A stretch of 64,000 nucleotides of DNA, taken from positions 447,431,204-447,495,203 of the forward strand of contig NC_085138.1 of the NCBI RefSeq assembly GCF_035046485.1, read 5' to 3'. The notes under the pieces were generated by a model. That model had not been told where the DNA came from, made no database searches, and worked only from the letters and a program-made list of their open reading frames with translations. Shown piece after piece: positions 43,830 through 54,899 of the stretch. This DNA comes from Aedes albopictus (taxonomy: Eukaryota; Arthropoda; Insecta; Diptera; Culicidae). Every line of letters starts with the position of its first letter. The stretch's first letter is position 1. A program made the translations under genes and the position numbers.

Positions 43830-45395
43830 TGTTCAACTATAGTACAGCAAAAATATTTGTTGGGACATCCTTTCAACCCTTATGTGGTCGACAGGGTAGC
43901 CGGGTACCCAGCGCCCATTTAAAAAGCACGGTGTAGAAAAAAGCAAAAGGTTTGTCAGACACATAACGGTTAACAATGTTGTCAGGAGCGGTCTCGTCGC
44001 AATCTGCGCATTCTGGACATGCGGGGGAGCCTGCATGTCCGAATCTGTGCAGATATCACCTAAAAGTCCTAAAGCACCCATGGTCTGACAGAAATTGTGT
44101 CAAGTGAAAATTCACCTCGCCATGGGGCCTGCTTATCCACTTGGACACCCTCGTTATGAGCCTGTGTGTTTATCTACCGTTCCTGGAGGAATCCTATTCC
44201 CTTTGCCACTTCAGCATATATGATCTTCTGATGATTCGCCTCACGCCTCTAATGCCGCGTCGCTCGAAGCACTCTTCATCCTCTGCCACCACTAGTGATA
44301 TGGACATTATGCCCGCTAGCACACATACCCCGTCCTTTGAGGTATTTGACATTACCTTCGACAATTCCATTATCGCCACGCTTGCTATTTTTCAGGCATA
44401 TTCTACGTGACTTCCGAATTTCAGCTTATCGTCAATCATGACCCCCAATTGCTTCAGGGAGCGCTTAGAGATGATCGCATAGCCATTCTAAATATGACAG
44501 GGCTAGCCTCGATAGCCGTCTTGATAGCTATTGTCGGGATACCGTCCGGACCCAGAGGCTTGTTCAACTTAAGCGATTTCGCTATTGCGGTGAACTCGTC
44601 GTTTGTCCCGGAGCGACCTCAGTTTAGGCGATTTGGCCATAGGGGACGGGGGCCTATGGTCTCGAATTAATCTCTTCGTTATGTGCCGGTTTAGCCGCCA
44701 TGTAGGCCTCACTTCGCTCCATTCTACCCTCATCGGGGCGAGCTCTTTGCTTCCTCCTTCTAGCTCTCAGGCAAGATGCGCGGAGTTCTGCGATTTCTTG
44801 AAACCACCACTATATCGGTTTGTGTCCATTTCTGGGTATAAGGATCGCCTTGGCATGTACGGCTTAATGCCCGACTAGATCATCGCTGGATAGATCGTCG
44901 GTGTTACCCTCCATAAGCAAAAGCTCCACAAATGCCGGCTTATATCGAAGAGCGACGTCAGCCATCCCCAATGACGATCGATGACCTTGGGCTGTGGCCG
45001 TCTTCCTCCGTGTTCCACCCTGTAAGGTCACAACAATGATTGACTCTGCACCGTTCCTACTGTAGATTTTTCCGGCGCCTACGTTCGCGACATCCACGTT
45101 CAAACTAGCCATAGCTTCGAGTAGAGCCCAGCCTCTCGCGACAGTCGAGCGGCTTCCTTATTCAATCGCCCAGGCGTTGAAGTCTCCACCAATAACCACG
45201 GGACTCAATTCCACTAGAGCGCGTTGTTGATAGCGGGTCCAGCATAAACGAGAACTGCCGTATTGGCCAACTGGGAGGGGCATAACAACTGCAGTAGTAC
45301 AACCCGGTTATCTTCGCTATCACGCAGCCCTCGTGCGTCGTGGAAATTATTTCCTGGACCGGAAAAGGACCTCCTGTACAGATCGCCACCAGCTT
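43830..45395 (-). pseudogene. Decayed R1/I-type LINE
   Basis: Reading the minus strand from 45389, an APE-type endonuclease is visible: VIAKITGLYYCSCYAPPSWP, then VVIGGDFNAWAIE with a stop after it, then IYSRNGAESIIVVT near 45060. Most of the reverse transcriptase is deleted. The downstream part KFGSHVEYA (about 44420) and FHLTQFLSDHGCFRTF plus HAGSPACPECADCDE (about 44100-43985) match the C-terminal zinc region of R1/I-type LINEs. Many stops and frameshifts. The clade is inferred from these motifs. Confidence 0.75.
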
Positions 45396-45399
45396 GGCC

Positions 45400-45548
45400 T
45401 TATCCGCTGGTTCACATTATCGAGAGGGATGCGGTATGGGTTCAATGTGATGGTAGGGCGATGGCTGTACCCTCGCACAAACCTAACGACGAAGTGTTCC
45501 GGAAGCTTCTAGCCGAGATCGAAAACACCGTCAACTCCAGAACCTGCA
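45400..45548 (+). pseudogene. BEL/Pao integrase fragment, left part
   Basis: The plus-strand frame ending PNDEVFRKLLAEIENTVNSR matches the integrase segment that follows the DDE core in Pao elements (compare EVEGFVNARPL in the complete element at 18.8-25 kb). It is cut off by the MITE cluster that follows, and the sequence resumes at 46685. Confidence 0.7.
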
Positions 45549-45561
45549 CTCGCACCTAAGG

Positions 45562-46653
45562 TAGCATCCACAAATTACGTAACGCTCTAGGGAGAGGGGA
45601 TAGTATTTTCGAGTGGTACGCTCCTTACATTTATTTTCATACAAAAAAGCGTAGGGGTGGTGACGGTAAAGTGGACAACCTAAGCATTTTGTTCGTTTCC
45701 CGCGGAAATGCGGCAAAATCCGGCTGCTCTCCGAGTAACATGGACGGTAATGATATATACTCTAGAAATCTTGTAAGGGGTTGCATTTAAAAAATAGTGT
45801 TTTCTTTGATTATTTTCTTCACCAAATCGTGCATCAAAATAGCGCGAAAAAAATTGGTGGGGGTAAAATGGACAATCGATGGGGTAAAATGAACAAGTCG
45901 TTAAAAGTTATATAACAGCATATTCTTCCTATGTTTTTAAATACAAACTATCAAATTTCATACGATACCTTTATTTTGTTGTTTTCAAACTTTTAATACA
46001 AACTTTAAAATACACATAAATAATTATTTTAAAAATAGTGTAAAAAACAAGCACTGTTTTGGATGAAAATTATATTTTGTTGGTATAAAATATTTTTTTA
46101 TAACTTTTTACTTCAACTATCTCACGAAAGGTATGACGGCTGATGATTCTGAAGTTTGCAAAAAAAATATGAAATTTTGGTGAAATTTGAACCGATTGTC
46201 CATTTTATTACCCCCACGGTCTGAAATCCAAAGCTTTTTTTTACAAAACAATTTTTTTTTTCGGTCAAATATATTCTTCTACGTGGACTTTATTGGTTTA
46301 GGGTGTAAAACTTGTAATAATTTGAAAATAACTTACGAGAAAACCTTAGCAATTATAAGCAGATTTTACATCATTCCCGATTTTTCACGTGATTTTTAAA
46401 GTTTTTGTCATCTTGAAGAGGTTTATTTGATTTTAATGTTTAAGATCAGCAAAGGTATAATGATTCATGCTTAGGCATAAGCTTCAATCGTTGAAACATT
46501 TTGAAAAACAATAAAAGCCATGAAACTGTACCCTGTCCATTTTACCCCACCTGTCCACTTTACCCCCACCACCCCTAATGGAGGGGAAAGAGGTGGTCAG
46601 AAAATAACGATTTTAGGGCCGGTGAAGAAATCACCCCTTAGTGTTACGTAATA
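45562..46653. mobile_element. MITE (outer) split by another element
   Basis: The left part includes CACAAATTACGTAACGC and the right part GTGTTACGTAAT, inverted words of a MITE type common in mosquitoes. Its middle is occupied by a second element at 45654-46575. Confidence 0.6.
45654..46575. mobile_element. 922-bp element with GGGTAAAGTGGAC termini
   Basis: The left end is GGGGTGGTGACGGTAAAGTG and the right end CACTTTACCCCCACCACCCC. TA flanks both ends (45652-45653, 46576-46577). Internal copies of GGGTAAAATGGAC-like words occur near 45860 and 45890. No transposase frame. Confidence 0.8.
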
Positions 46654-46684
46654 AAAAAAAAGACACTGAAGCACACTACGACGA

Positions 46685-46990
46685 ACCAGGGGAATGTCTC
46701 AAGAACTTGCTAACCAATTCTGGAAGCACTGGCTATCTGATCACTTGGCGGAGATAACTCGCCGAACGAAATGATACACTGACACGAAACCGATCGAGTT
46801 TGGTGATGTGGTGGTGATAGTTGATCCGAAGCTACCCAGGAACTGTTGGCCTCTAAAGGGAAGGTCATTGGAACCAGTGTCAAACAGAAGGATAGCCAAA
46901 TCACAGTGGCTACCGTTAAAACAGCACTGGAATGTTTTTCAAGCGTTCCGTAGCTAAGCTAGCCATATTGGATGTATGGCACGACAAACA
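46685..46990 (+). pseudogene. BEL/Pao integrase C-terminal fragment, right part
   Basis: The frame reads MSQELANQFWKHWLSDHLAEITRRTK, then after a stop KPIEFGDVVVIVDPKLPRNCWPLKGKVIG. It matches the C-terminal domain of Pao integrases (compare YIADKVWSRWLKEYLPTINKR in the complete element). It is collinear with 45400-45548, so the MITEs inserted into one old BEL copy. Confidence 0.8.
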
Positions 46991-47675
46991 GTAAGCCGGA
47001 CGGAGGACCGGGTGCATGTTGACTACGCTCCTGGCACCTTTATCGTATGTTTATGATATTTTTTATCATGGTCAAAATTAAAAATTAACCAACTACTTTC
47101 AAATTAAGAGATAGCGTCTTCGGCAAATTTGCTCGAAATAGCAATGCCTACAACTTTGCTGAAGAACTTGATCGCATAAGACTTAAAATAAAAAATATTT
47201 TATTCCAGATTTGAGTTAAGACGTGGACCACCATAATAAAAAAAAAATGGAAAAGATGCAGCAAATAGTTTGAATTTATTAACTTATCTGAAATTAACGA
47301 TAACAGAGATGAGAAGTTTTTTCCTGTTAAAACGTGGATTCGGACCATTGTGCAGTGTTATCATGAATTTGATGTTGAACTAAATAAATTAAATGAAATA
47401 ATCGATTGGGCCAAAAATTTGACAGCGAACTATAAATAATATTATATTATTATAGCAAAATTTGGATTTTTTCGGAGCTTTTGCAAAAAAGTTAAATACT
47501 ATGTGAAAAAGTTCATAATAATAGCAGTAAATAAATATTTGTTTTTTTTTTAGTTCAGCAATTATTTTTATTATTTTTTCCCTTACATTCTTATTTGTAA
47601 CACAGAGAACAGACATCCAAATCCAGTTCCAAAACTGTGTAAGAATTTTAACGGTAATTTGAAATGGCAACACAA
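46991..47675. other. Unassigned, AT-rich
   Basis: Words near 47110-47180 (TTCGGCAAATTTGCTC, ACTTTGCTGAAGAA) look like a dispersed repeat. No gene. Confidence 0.3.
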
Positions 47676-47920
47676 GTGGACGACCGGCTTGGTGGTGTAG
47701 TGGCTACCGCTTATGATCCCTCTGCCAACCATATCTCACCAATACTCCGACTTCCGCATGCATTTGTGCAGACGCAGAGGTATATTCGGTCTGATGTGGA
47801 TACAAACGATTACAATCATCACTTCCTTTTCCTTCCCCACATCCTATTTTGTATAGTATTATACAATCGTGTTTAGACTGAGTGAATTTGTGCATAAATT
47901 TAACTTTTGTATCTTTCACG
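47676..47920 (+). repeat. Possible tRNA-derived SINE
   Basis: GGTGGTGTAGTGGCTACCGC near 47690 is an A-box-like sequence in a tRNA-like setting. A B box is not convincing, so the call is tentative. Confidence 0.35.
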
Positions 47921-47967
47921 AAGATTCAAAATTGTGGGACAAAGTAAATGCAACCTCACTGATGTAC

Positions 47968-48051
47968 AGTAGACGTTCGATAACTGCAACATGTTTACGT
48001 TTCACTTTCGATAACTTTCGATTCGATAACTGCAACGTCAAACAGGCATCA
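47968..48051. mobile_element. Truncated MITE related to 28642-28897
   Basis: It starts TACAGTAGACGTTCGATAAC, the same terminus as the 256-bp MITE, and continues with shared words. It stops where the LINE fragment's (TAAA)-rich tail begins. Confidence 0.65.
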
Positions 48052-48690
48052 TTCATTTATTCATTTATTTAGTTGACATCAAATTCATGATAATACTGAA
48101 TCAACAATTTGCCGCCATAATACTCGATTTGCAGTTGCAGCTCTCCAACGTCGGTCACGCCCAACACTCGCCAGATCACGCTCCACCTGGTCCGCCCATC
48201 GTGCTCTCTGCGCTCCACGCCTTCTTGTACCAACCGGATGCTTAGCAAACACCAACTTTGCAGGGTTGTTGTCCAGCATTCTTGCAACATGCCCTGCCCA
48301 TCGTATCCTTCCGGCTTTGACCAATTTCTGGATGCTGGGTTCGCCGTAAAGTGCAGCGAGCTCGTGGTTCATCCTTCTCCGCCACACACCGTTCTCCTGC
48401 ACGCCGCCGAAGATCGTCCTTAGCACCCGTCGCTCGAAAACTCCGAGTGCTTGCAGGTCCTCCTCGAGCATCGTCCATGTCTCGTGTCCGTAGAGGATCA
48501 CCGGTCTTATTAGCGTTTTGTACATGGTGCATTTGGTGCGTGGGTGAATCTTTTTTGACCGCAGTTTCTTCTGGAGCCCGTAGTAGGCCCGACTTCCGCT
48601 GATGATGCGCCTCCGAATTTCACGGCTCACGTTGTTGTCAGCCGTCAGTAAGGATCCGAGGTAGACGAATTCCTCCACCACCTCGAAATC
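48052..48690 (-). pseudogene. RTE-like LINE 3' fragment
   Basis: The minus-strand frame 48681-48085 (198 codons, open throughout) begins VEEFVYLGSLLTADNNVSRE and contains GVFERRVLRTIFGG, WRRRMNHELAALYG and GRIRWAGHVARM, ending WRQIVDSVLS. It equals the C-terminal part of the RTE-like ORF. At its 3' side on the minus strand is a short AAATAAATG-type tail (48052-48071), as expected for an RTE-type 3' end. The 5' truncation is near 48690. Confidence 0.85.
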
Positions 48691-48740
48691 AGTCTAGTCA
48701 GCTTCCCAGGAATTTTCGTCCATGATTCTCCATAGCTCTC

Positions 48741-48910
48741 TCTCTCTTCTTGGCGTAACGTCCTCATTGGGACAAAGCCTGCTTCTCAGCTTAGTGTTCT
48801 ATGAGCACTTCCACAGTTATTAACTGAGAGCTTCCTCTGCCAATGACCATTTTGCATGCGTATATCGTGTGGCAGGCACGAAGATACTCTATGCCCAAGG
48901 AAGTCATACC
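48741..48910 (-). mobile_element. Feilai-type SINE, truncated
   Basis: Same words as the complete copy at 10637-10889 (CTTCTTGGCGTAACGTCC, CTTCCACAGTTATTAACTG, ATACTCTATGCCC), but the tRNA-like head is missing. Confidence 0.75.
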
Positions 48911-49208
48911 CAGCCTTTACCGTGCCAAGCGGGAGCCTGAGGTTTCTCCGATTTCACTGATACAAACACCAGAGGAGGTGGTCATTAAATAATGTAAATC
49001 AAGCATTGTATTATTGGTGAACATGTTTAGTAGTTCTGTTGGTGAATTCACCAATCGCCTTTGTAGAAATGTAGAGTACCTGACTTTGATGAGTAGTGTT
49101 GTTTTATTTGCAAATGATTAATTCGACCGCATAAAAAAACCGTGAGAGTAGTAATAACAGTTTTGTTCAACAATTACTGAAGCAAATATTTGAGGGGCCC
49201 AGATGTTA
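48911..49208. other. No gene recognised
   Basis: AT-rich spacer. Confidence 0.3.
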
Positions 49209-49436
49209 GGGGGTGTAAAAGGGACCATTTTGTCGATTGTGAGCTGTACATACAAAAAAATCTTCAGATTTCAAGCTTGCAGGAACTATTTTGAGATTAT
49301 TTTTACGATGATTAAAAAAATTACACTAAATCGGAGAAAATTGGCTCGCTTTTGAAACTCCATATTGTTGTATGTGATGAAAAATTGGTGAAAAACATTA
49401 AACCTCGAAAGGTTGTTTTTTGTCATTTGCACCCCT
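49209..49436. mobile_element. Possible MITE with GGGGTGTAAAAGGGACC end
   Basis: The left end GGGGGTGTAAAAGGGACC has a weaker inverted partner TGTCATTTGCACCCC on the right. The target duplication is unclear. The end resembles those of the elements at 38830 and 45654. Confidence 0.4.
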
Positions 49437-50121
49437 TGCTTCTAACCCTCTCATATGTCAATTATCTGGAGAAAATTTTGTTCTGTCTTCAAAAATAAGC
49501 ACTATAGTATACATCAAATACATCAAAATTTTTAATTTTTTTTTGCTGCCTTAAATACTATGTTAGTTCGGAAAGCCGAAGTACTCGCGGCTGTTTCGAG
49601 GTTAGGCATTACAAAAATTTTAAATTGGAAAGGAGGAAATTAGGGTACTTAAACAAAAATATTTTCTAGCTTCTAACTCTACCAAAACATTGATAGGACA
49701 AAATGTCCTGATCGGTAACGGAATGCAACTGTTTTTGAAAGAATAGTTTTCCGAATTCGGGAAAATTTGTTTGTGACAATCCTGAACAATTTATTACAAA
49801 ACTTCTTGAGAAATCTTCGAGATTATGTCTTCCGGTAATCTGTAAAACATGTACATTCCAATAACTAGGGATGTTCGCAGGAGGTCGTCTTAGACGCAAG
49901 GATACAATTTTCTCTTGCATCTTGCAAGGCAGAAAAATTTATTTTCAACCAAATGGCTTCCGACGTTTGAATTTTATGCTGGCAAATTATGTAATACCTA
50001 TGATCATTAGGATTATCAAAATTAATTACAACGAGAACTATCAATATGTCTAATTTCCTGAAGAAGATGTTAAACAGATTGTCTGAATAAACAAAAATTT
50101 AATTGTCTGATTGTTCTGATT
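49437..50121. other. No gene recognised
   Basis: AT-rich spacer before the LINE. Only short frames. Confidence 0.3.
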
Positions 50122-52749
50122 GTGGCAGAACGCGGAGTTGGCTTTATAGTGATCGGGAAGCAGATGAAGCGAGTTATTCGGTGGAAGCCGATAAGCGACC
50201 GAATCTGTGTGTTGAGGATGAAGGGCAAGTTCTTCAACTACAGCCTGATCAGCATCTATGCGCCAACGAACGACAAACCCGATGACATGAAGGATGAGTT
50301 CTATGAGAGCCTTGATAATGCCTACGGAGAGTGCCCAAAACAAGATGTCAAAATAGTCATCGGAGATGCAAATACGCAGATCGGCAGAGAAAGTTTCTTT
50401 CGGCCTGTCATTGGAACGGAAAGCCTTCATTCTGTTACCAACGATAATGGTCTGCGCCTTGTGACATTCGCTGCTGCTAGAGGGATGGCAATCAGCAGTA
50501 CCTACTTCGCACGTAAGAATATCCGAAAACACACCTGGCGACACCCGAGTGGTGACACTTGCTCCCAGATAGACCACGTGCTGGTCGACGGGCGATATTT
50601 CTCGGACGTCATAGATGTGAGGTCCTACAGAGGCCCGAACATCGACTCGGATCATTATCTTGTTGCCGCTAAAATTCGGGCGCGATTATCCAGCGTCACG
50701 AGTTCAAGAAACAACAGGACGATGCGTTTCAATATCCAGCGCTTGTCAGCCGAAGAGGTTGCTGCACAGTACCATCAGAAGCTAGACGAGAGGATAGGAG
50801 AGACCAACGGATCTGGAGATGTCAACAGCTTGTGGGGAAGTATCCACGAAGCAGTGACAACAACAGCGCAAGAGGTGATTGGTACCGCTCAGCGACGCCA
50901 ACGTAATGGTTGGTTTGACGAGGACTGCCATCGAGCGACGAACGAAAAGAATGCCGCCAGAAGTCGAATGCTAGTGGCCGGTACCCGGCAGAACAGAGAG
51001 CGGTACAGGGTTGCAAGAGCAGAAGAGAAACGAATCCACCGCAGAAAAAAACGGCAACACGAAGAGAATGTTATTGCTGAAGCGCAGGAAAGTATGGACA
51101 GGAACGATATGCGGAGATTTTATGCAACTGTCAAGACTGCGCCAGTGCCCGCCATGTGCAATGACCGGGAAGGAAATTTGCTGACAGACAAAACAATGGT
51201 GGCAGCCAGGTGGAAGGAGCACTTCGAAGATTTGTTGAATGGTAGCAGCGAAGGAGCACCCAGGAACAGGATTAACATAATGGATGACAGTCAAGCAGTG
51301 GAACCACCAACACTGGATGAGGTTTAAAAAGCCCTTAAGGAGCTGAAAAACAGCAAGGCTGCTGGGAAGGACGAGATCCCGGTCGAACTTCTTAAGCACG
51401 GAAGCGAGCAGCTACATCAATCAATCCATCAGATTATTATAAATATTTGGGAGGATGAAGAATTGCCCACCAGTTGGTTGGATGGCCTCATATGCCCAAT
51501 CTACAAGAAAGGGCACAGACTGGAGTGTGCCAATTACAGAGGGATTACCCTTTTAAATTCGGCGTATAAGATACTGTCGCGTGTCCTGTTCAACAGACTG
51601 CGACCTCTTGAGGAGTCCTTCGTCGGCGAATACCAGGCTGGTTTTCGTGAGGGCCGATCAACGACGGATCAAATGTTTACCCTGCGGATGATCCTAGATA
51701 AATTTCGGGAATATAACTTGCAGACTCACCATCTGTTCATTGATTTTAAAGCAGCGTACGATTCAGTGAAAAGAAATGAGCTTTGGCAGATAATGTCAGA
51801 ACATGGTTTTCCGGCGAAACTAATTAGGCTGATACGCGCAACGCTGGATGGATCAAAATCAAGTATTCGGATCGCGGACCAAGTGTCTACGTCGTTTGTG
51901 ACCTTGGATGGATTGAAGCAGGGGGATGCTCTTTCAAATTTATTGTTCAACATTGCACTCGAAGGAGCGATCAGGAGGTCAGGCGTGCAGAGGAATGGCT
52001 CTATCATCACACGGTCGCACATGCTCCTCGGTTTTGCGGACGATATTGATCTCATCGGCATCGATCGTAGGGCAGTGGAGGAAGCTTATGCTCCTCTGAA
52101 GAGAGAGACAGCGAGGATAGGCTTGACGATTAACTCTACCGAGACGAAGTACATGATAGCGGGTAGAGACAGAAGCAGGCCTAGTGGTGTTAGTGCTGAG
52201 GTAGTGATTGATGGGGAAGTGTTTGAAGTTGTTGAAGAATTTGTTTATCTTGGAACACTTGTGACATGTGACAATGACGTTTCCCGTGAAGTGAAAAGGC
52301 GTATTGCAGCTGCGAATAGGGCCTTTTACGGATTGCGTAGCCAGCTTAGGTCCCGTAACTTGCAAACGCAAACAAAATTCGCTCTGTATAAGACGCTGAT
52401 TCTTCCGGTTGCCCTCTACGGTCACGAAGCGTGGACGTTAAAGGAGGTAGACCGAAAAGCTTTTGGAGTTTTTGAGCGCAAAGTGCTGCGGACAATTCTC
52501 GGTGGGAAACAAGAAAATGGAGTGTGGCGCAGACGCATGAATCACGAGTTGTACCAAGTGTACAAAGATGCGAATATTGTGAAACGTATAAAATACGGCA
52601 GACTTCAGTGGGCTGGACACGTAGTGCGAATGTCGGAAGAAAGAATAGCGAAAACAATATTCAGCAGAGAACCCGGTAGAGGTAGGCGACTTCGTGGGCG
52701 GCCGCGAACTCGCTGGCTGCACGCGGTTGAAGAAGATCTACACTCCTAA
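50122..52749 (+). pseudogene. RTE-like LINE, endonuclease plus reverse transcriptase, one nonsense codon
   Basis: A single frame of 876 codons is interrupted only by a TAA at 51325-51327. The endonuclease part shows SIYAPTND (about residue 44), GDANTQIG (81-88), DHVLV (151) and SDH (176-178), the APE-type catalytic signatures, but its first 60 or so residues are missing. After the stop the reverse transcriptase shows YRGITLLNSAYK, AGFREGRSTTDQ, FIDFKAAYDS, LKQGDALS and FADD, then WRRRMNHEL and GRLQWAGHVVRM. The C-terminus is also cut short at EEDLHS. The motif style is that of RTE-clade LINEs. It is truncated at both ends and has one stop, so it is inactive but fairly young. Confidence 0.88.
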
Positions 52750-53108
52750 AAAATTAGAAATTTACACGTGACGTAAACCATCAACATACGTAAACATTTC
52801 ATGACTGAATGGCAAATTTGACTCAATTTTACATCCATCATGTAAGTTCGAGTTGGTTGCAGAGTTGACAATCGTCCTTCTCGTCACCACTGCGTGAAGA
52901 TAACAATAAAACAATCTTCGTCCGAAAGAACAACGGTGACGATTAGCCTTTTCGTCGCCGACTGCGGGCGTCACGACGAAGCTCAATCATAAATAGTCAC
53001 CCACCAACTTTTCCGTCGTCCCCTTTGTTCCCTGGAAATGAGCGACGACGGGCCAAGCGAACGCCAACTGGGAATAGCTTTTATTGGCGTTTCGGGACTT
53101 ACGATGAT
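52750..53108. other. No gene recognised
   Basis: Sequence rich in CGTCG/CGACG words on both strands; possibly transposon-derived. Confidence 0.3.
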
Positions 53109-53113
53109 GTGAA

Positions 53114-53190
53114 ACCTCACTAGCTCAGTTGGTAAGAGTGCTGGATTGGCAATCTAGAGGTTCGTTGTTTGATTCCAGGTGCAAATATTT
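53114..53190 (+). repeat. tRNA-like sequence, non-functional
   Basis: The A box TAGCTCAGTTGGTAAGAG and the D and anticodon stems are good (anticodon loop TTGGCAA, which would read GGC), but the T stem and the acceptor stem do not pair. It is followed by T-rich sequence. I read it as a tRNA relic or SINE head. Confidence 0.6.
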
Positions 53191-54756
53191 TTTTATTCAA
53201 ATCTTTTTTTTTTGTGTGTTGCTGGTGGCAACATTGACTCCGTCGGCTAGATGCACTTGGACGAAGAGCTAAACAAAGCGAATGAAGATTTTGTTTTCGT
53301 CACGACGCAAGCCCTTCACGACGATTCGCTGGCTTGAATGAGTCATCCGATGTGGAACGAGCAACGCACGGTGTGTCTGGTATAAGAAATTTATTACAAA
53401 AAAATAGGCATCGCTAATTTTTACGTTACGTGAAAGTTGACGCTACTAGCTTTCATTCAAGCCCAACATCGAAATATTCCATCGGGGGAACTTTTTCATA
53501 CAAAAATTGGGTATGTTTGTTAAGTAGAAATAGGGATTAATTTGGAACCGTTCATTTTGTATGGGGAAAAACAGTATTCTGAAAAAGTTGTTCGAGATCC
53601 CGCGGTGGATTTTTTTGAGGGACCGTGCAAATGAAAGCTGGAAGTCTCTATTTTTGAATAGCGAAAAATTTGGCGATGCCCAATTTTTTGTTATAAACCT
53701 TTCCCATACACACGCCGTGAACGATGACGATCTAGTTTTCGTTCTCGTCGTCGACTTTTTTGGTCGTACGGCGACGATTTTCAGCCCTGATCAAGGTATC
53801 AGGTAGACACATATTCAGCCAAAGGCTGGTTTATTCCTCCAATTCTTCTCAAAATACAATCTTGAGGGGATATCCGCAAAAAATCAAGAAAAAGTGTTAC
53901 ACACTCACTTTTATGCAATGTTAGTAAAGTTCGGTCTGTGCGGCCTCTGGCTGAAGATGGTGTAATTATCTTTTCACATCTATTTTTGTTCATCGGCTAA
54001 AAGCCAATCTAATTTGGCTAGGATACATGTGTTTTGTTGTGCAAAAGTCAGTATTTAGTCCCTTTTTTGCAGTTAGTAAGTCACTATTTGGTCACTATTT
54101 TCATGAATTTGGTCACTAAATTAACTTTTTGCAATACTTAATCATAATGGGCAGGCTTGCAAAATGTGATAGTGCAGCATAATGGTCTAGTTTTCCATGT
54201 GTAAAAGTATAATATAACAAATTATGCAACAGAAAAGTGTTGCATAATGTGCTACATTAGGCAATACTTTGCAATGCCCAAGAATGATTTGCGACAGAGA
54301 ACTTCTTCTGCTCACTATGCTTCTCACGTTGTTTTCATTACTGTCACTCCATCTGTGTTTCAGTTTTAATTCAAACCAGTGAAAATTCGAGGCTTAGTTC
54401 GGTTGGTGCACTTTCATGCCGCGATGGGAAATTTTCTGTATGGAAAGGATGTAATTTGTACATCACTTTCACGACGCGACTGAAGTGCAGCGAACATGAT
54501 GTGATACCACACATTTCTTTTGCTGTGTTGTGTACAACGTATCGTATTCAGAAAGTATTTTTTTGTAATTGCAAAAAAATTGTATGCAACTTGCAAAAAG
54601 ATGATTTTTTCAGCACTCGGCAAGCCTCGTTGGATAAATGGTCGACTCGTGCTGAAAAAATATTCACTTTGCAACTTGTTACATAAATAACTAATTTTAA
54701 CCATACGTGTTTGCTACCAGCCCTGTTAAAGGAATCTTCAACATATTCGATGGATG
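53191..54756. other. Unassigned repeats, no gene
   Basis: Contains repeats of GGTCACTA words near 54080, and a short palindrome TTTTTTCAGCAC/GTGCTGAAAAAA near 54607-54661 in a segment that looks like a dispersed repeat. Small frames show no motif. Confidence 0.35.
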
Positions 54757-54786
54757 AGCATTAGCATTAGCATTAGCATTAGCATT
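54757..54786. repeat. Short tandem repeat (GCATTA)n
   Basis: About five direct copies of GCATTA. Confidence 0.85.
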
Positions 54787-54899
54787 AAGCGAGTCGCACA
54801 AATTCGTAGGTGGTAAATACAGTCCTAGACCGCTGTTATGAGGGTTGCCTCCTTCCCGTCCGAACCAAAGCACAAAGATTTGGGACTAATCTCTGACTC

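Noticed and set aside
50050..50655. 201-codon minus-strand frame opposite the LINE endonuclease
   Set aside because: It is a shadow of the plus-strand LINE frame, whose catalytic motifs are clear.
53114..53190. Functional tRNA gene
   Set aside because: The D and anticodon arms are good but the acceptor and T stems do not pair.
54757..54786. CRISPR-like repeat
   Set aside because: It is a simple hexamer repeat without spacers, in an animal genome.
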